Shown here: positions 63,913 through 64,000 of the stretch, one piece after another
Position numbering within the stretch: the first letter of the stretch is position 1
How the letters are laid out: the number at the start of each line of letters is the position of its first letter
Made by a program: the position numbers and the translations under genes
The notes under the pieces: model-generated
Databases searched by the model: none
Told to the model about the DNA's origin: nothing
The model's input: the letters and a program-made list of their open reading frames with translations, nothing else
NCBI GenBank assembly: GCA_025677825.1
Contig: JAIXMO010000058.1
Span: forward strand, 62,001-126,000
From: Helicostylum pulchrum
Taxonomy: Eukaryota; Mucoromycota; Mucoromycetes; Mucorales; Mucoraceae
Reading direction: 5' to 3'
DNA length: 64,000 nt

Positions 63913-64000
63913 TTATTTCTTGGTAAGGTTATATCTTTCAGAGAAGCGCTTAATATATTCTTCATCGCCAATGTAAGTTTCTGTAACAGAAGGCCTTGTA
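63913..64000 (-). CDS. 3' end of a gene running off the window
   Basis: The last 28 codons of a minus-strand gene read TRPSVTETYIGDEEYIKRF and then SERYNLTKK before a TAA at 63913-63915. The charged, ordered composition and the AT-rich sequence after the stop support a real C-terminus. The family cannot be identified from so short a piece. Confidence 0.55.
   Translation of the reverse strand, partial: TRPSVTETYIGDEEYIKRFSERYNLTKK

Overview
This is AT-rich nuclear DNA from a filamentous fungus. The closest fit is an early-diverging, Mucoromycota/Mucorales-like genome. That placement is inferred from dense genes cut by very short GT-AG introns (about 50-100 nt), long A/T homopolymers, a Zn2Cys6 regulator, a SepA/Bni1-type formin, a Hog1-type MAP kinase and the kinds of transposon present. 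No tRNA, rRNA, CRISPR array or bacterial operon was seen. Splice sites were read by eye; for most genes the exon phases add up to an exact multiple of three.

Layout. 0.5-9.5 kb, all on the minus strand: a Zn2Cys6 transcription factor, a leucine-rich-repeat protein, a membrane GNAT-like protein, the mRNA 3'-end factor CstF-50 and a sphingolipid delta-4 desaturase. 9.5-14.2 kb is gene-poor, with a fragment of a resolvase-like gene and transposon ends carrying 23-bp periodic repeats. 14.2-29 kb, minus strand: a 14-exon, 1501-aa formin, a peroxisomal Lon protease and a giant DIP2/CMR2-like protein. 29.9-40.4 kb: a GSKIP-domain protein (+), a vacuolar-type amino acid transporter (-), a USP7-like deubiquitinase (+) and an unrecognised multi-exon gene (+) with an apparent frame break. 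40.9-55.7 kb: a secreted Thr-rich repeat protein (-), the ABC-F ATPase ARB1 (-), SLX1 nuclease (-) and Hog1 (+) sharing a 122-bp divergent promoter, a double-bromodomain protein (-), a small basic protein (-), a lysine-methyltransferase-like protein (-) and a signal-peptide ureohydrolase (-). 55.9-62.8 kb is a nested transposon: a 5.4-kb LINE inserted inside the transposase gene of a Tc1/IS630-like element. The last 85 bases hold the 3' end of another minus-strand gene.

The host genes are housekeeping, signalling and cell-wall functions with no shared pathway. The most informative structure is the transposon material. The LINE is flanked by an 11-bp target duplication, and removing it rejoins the interrupted transposase reading frame. 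The end of the host element carries 23-bp-spaced GTGACC-like repeats, and a diverged copy of both the repeats and the terminal sequence lies about 43 kb away at 12.7-12.9 kb.
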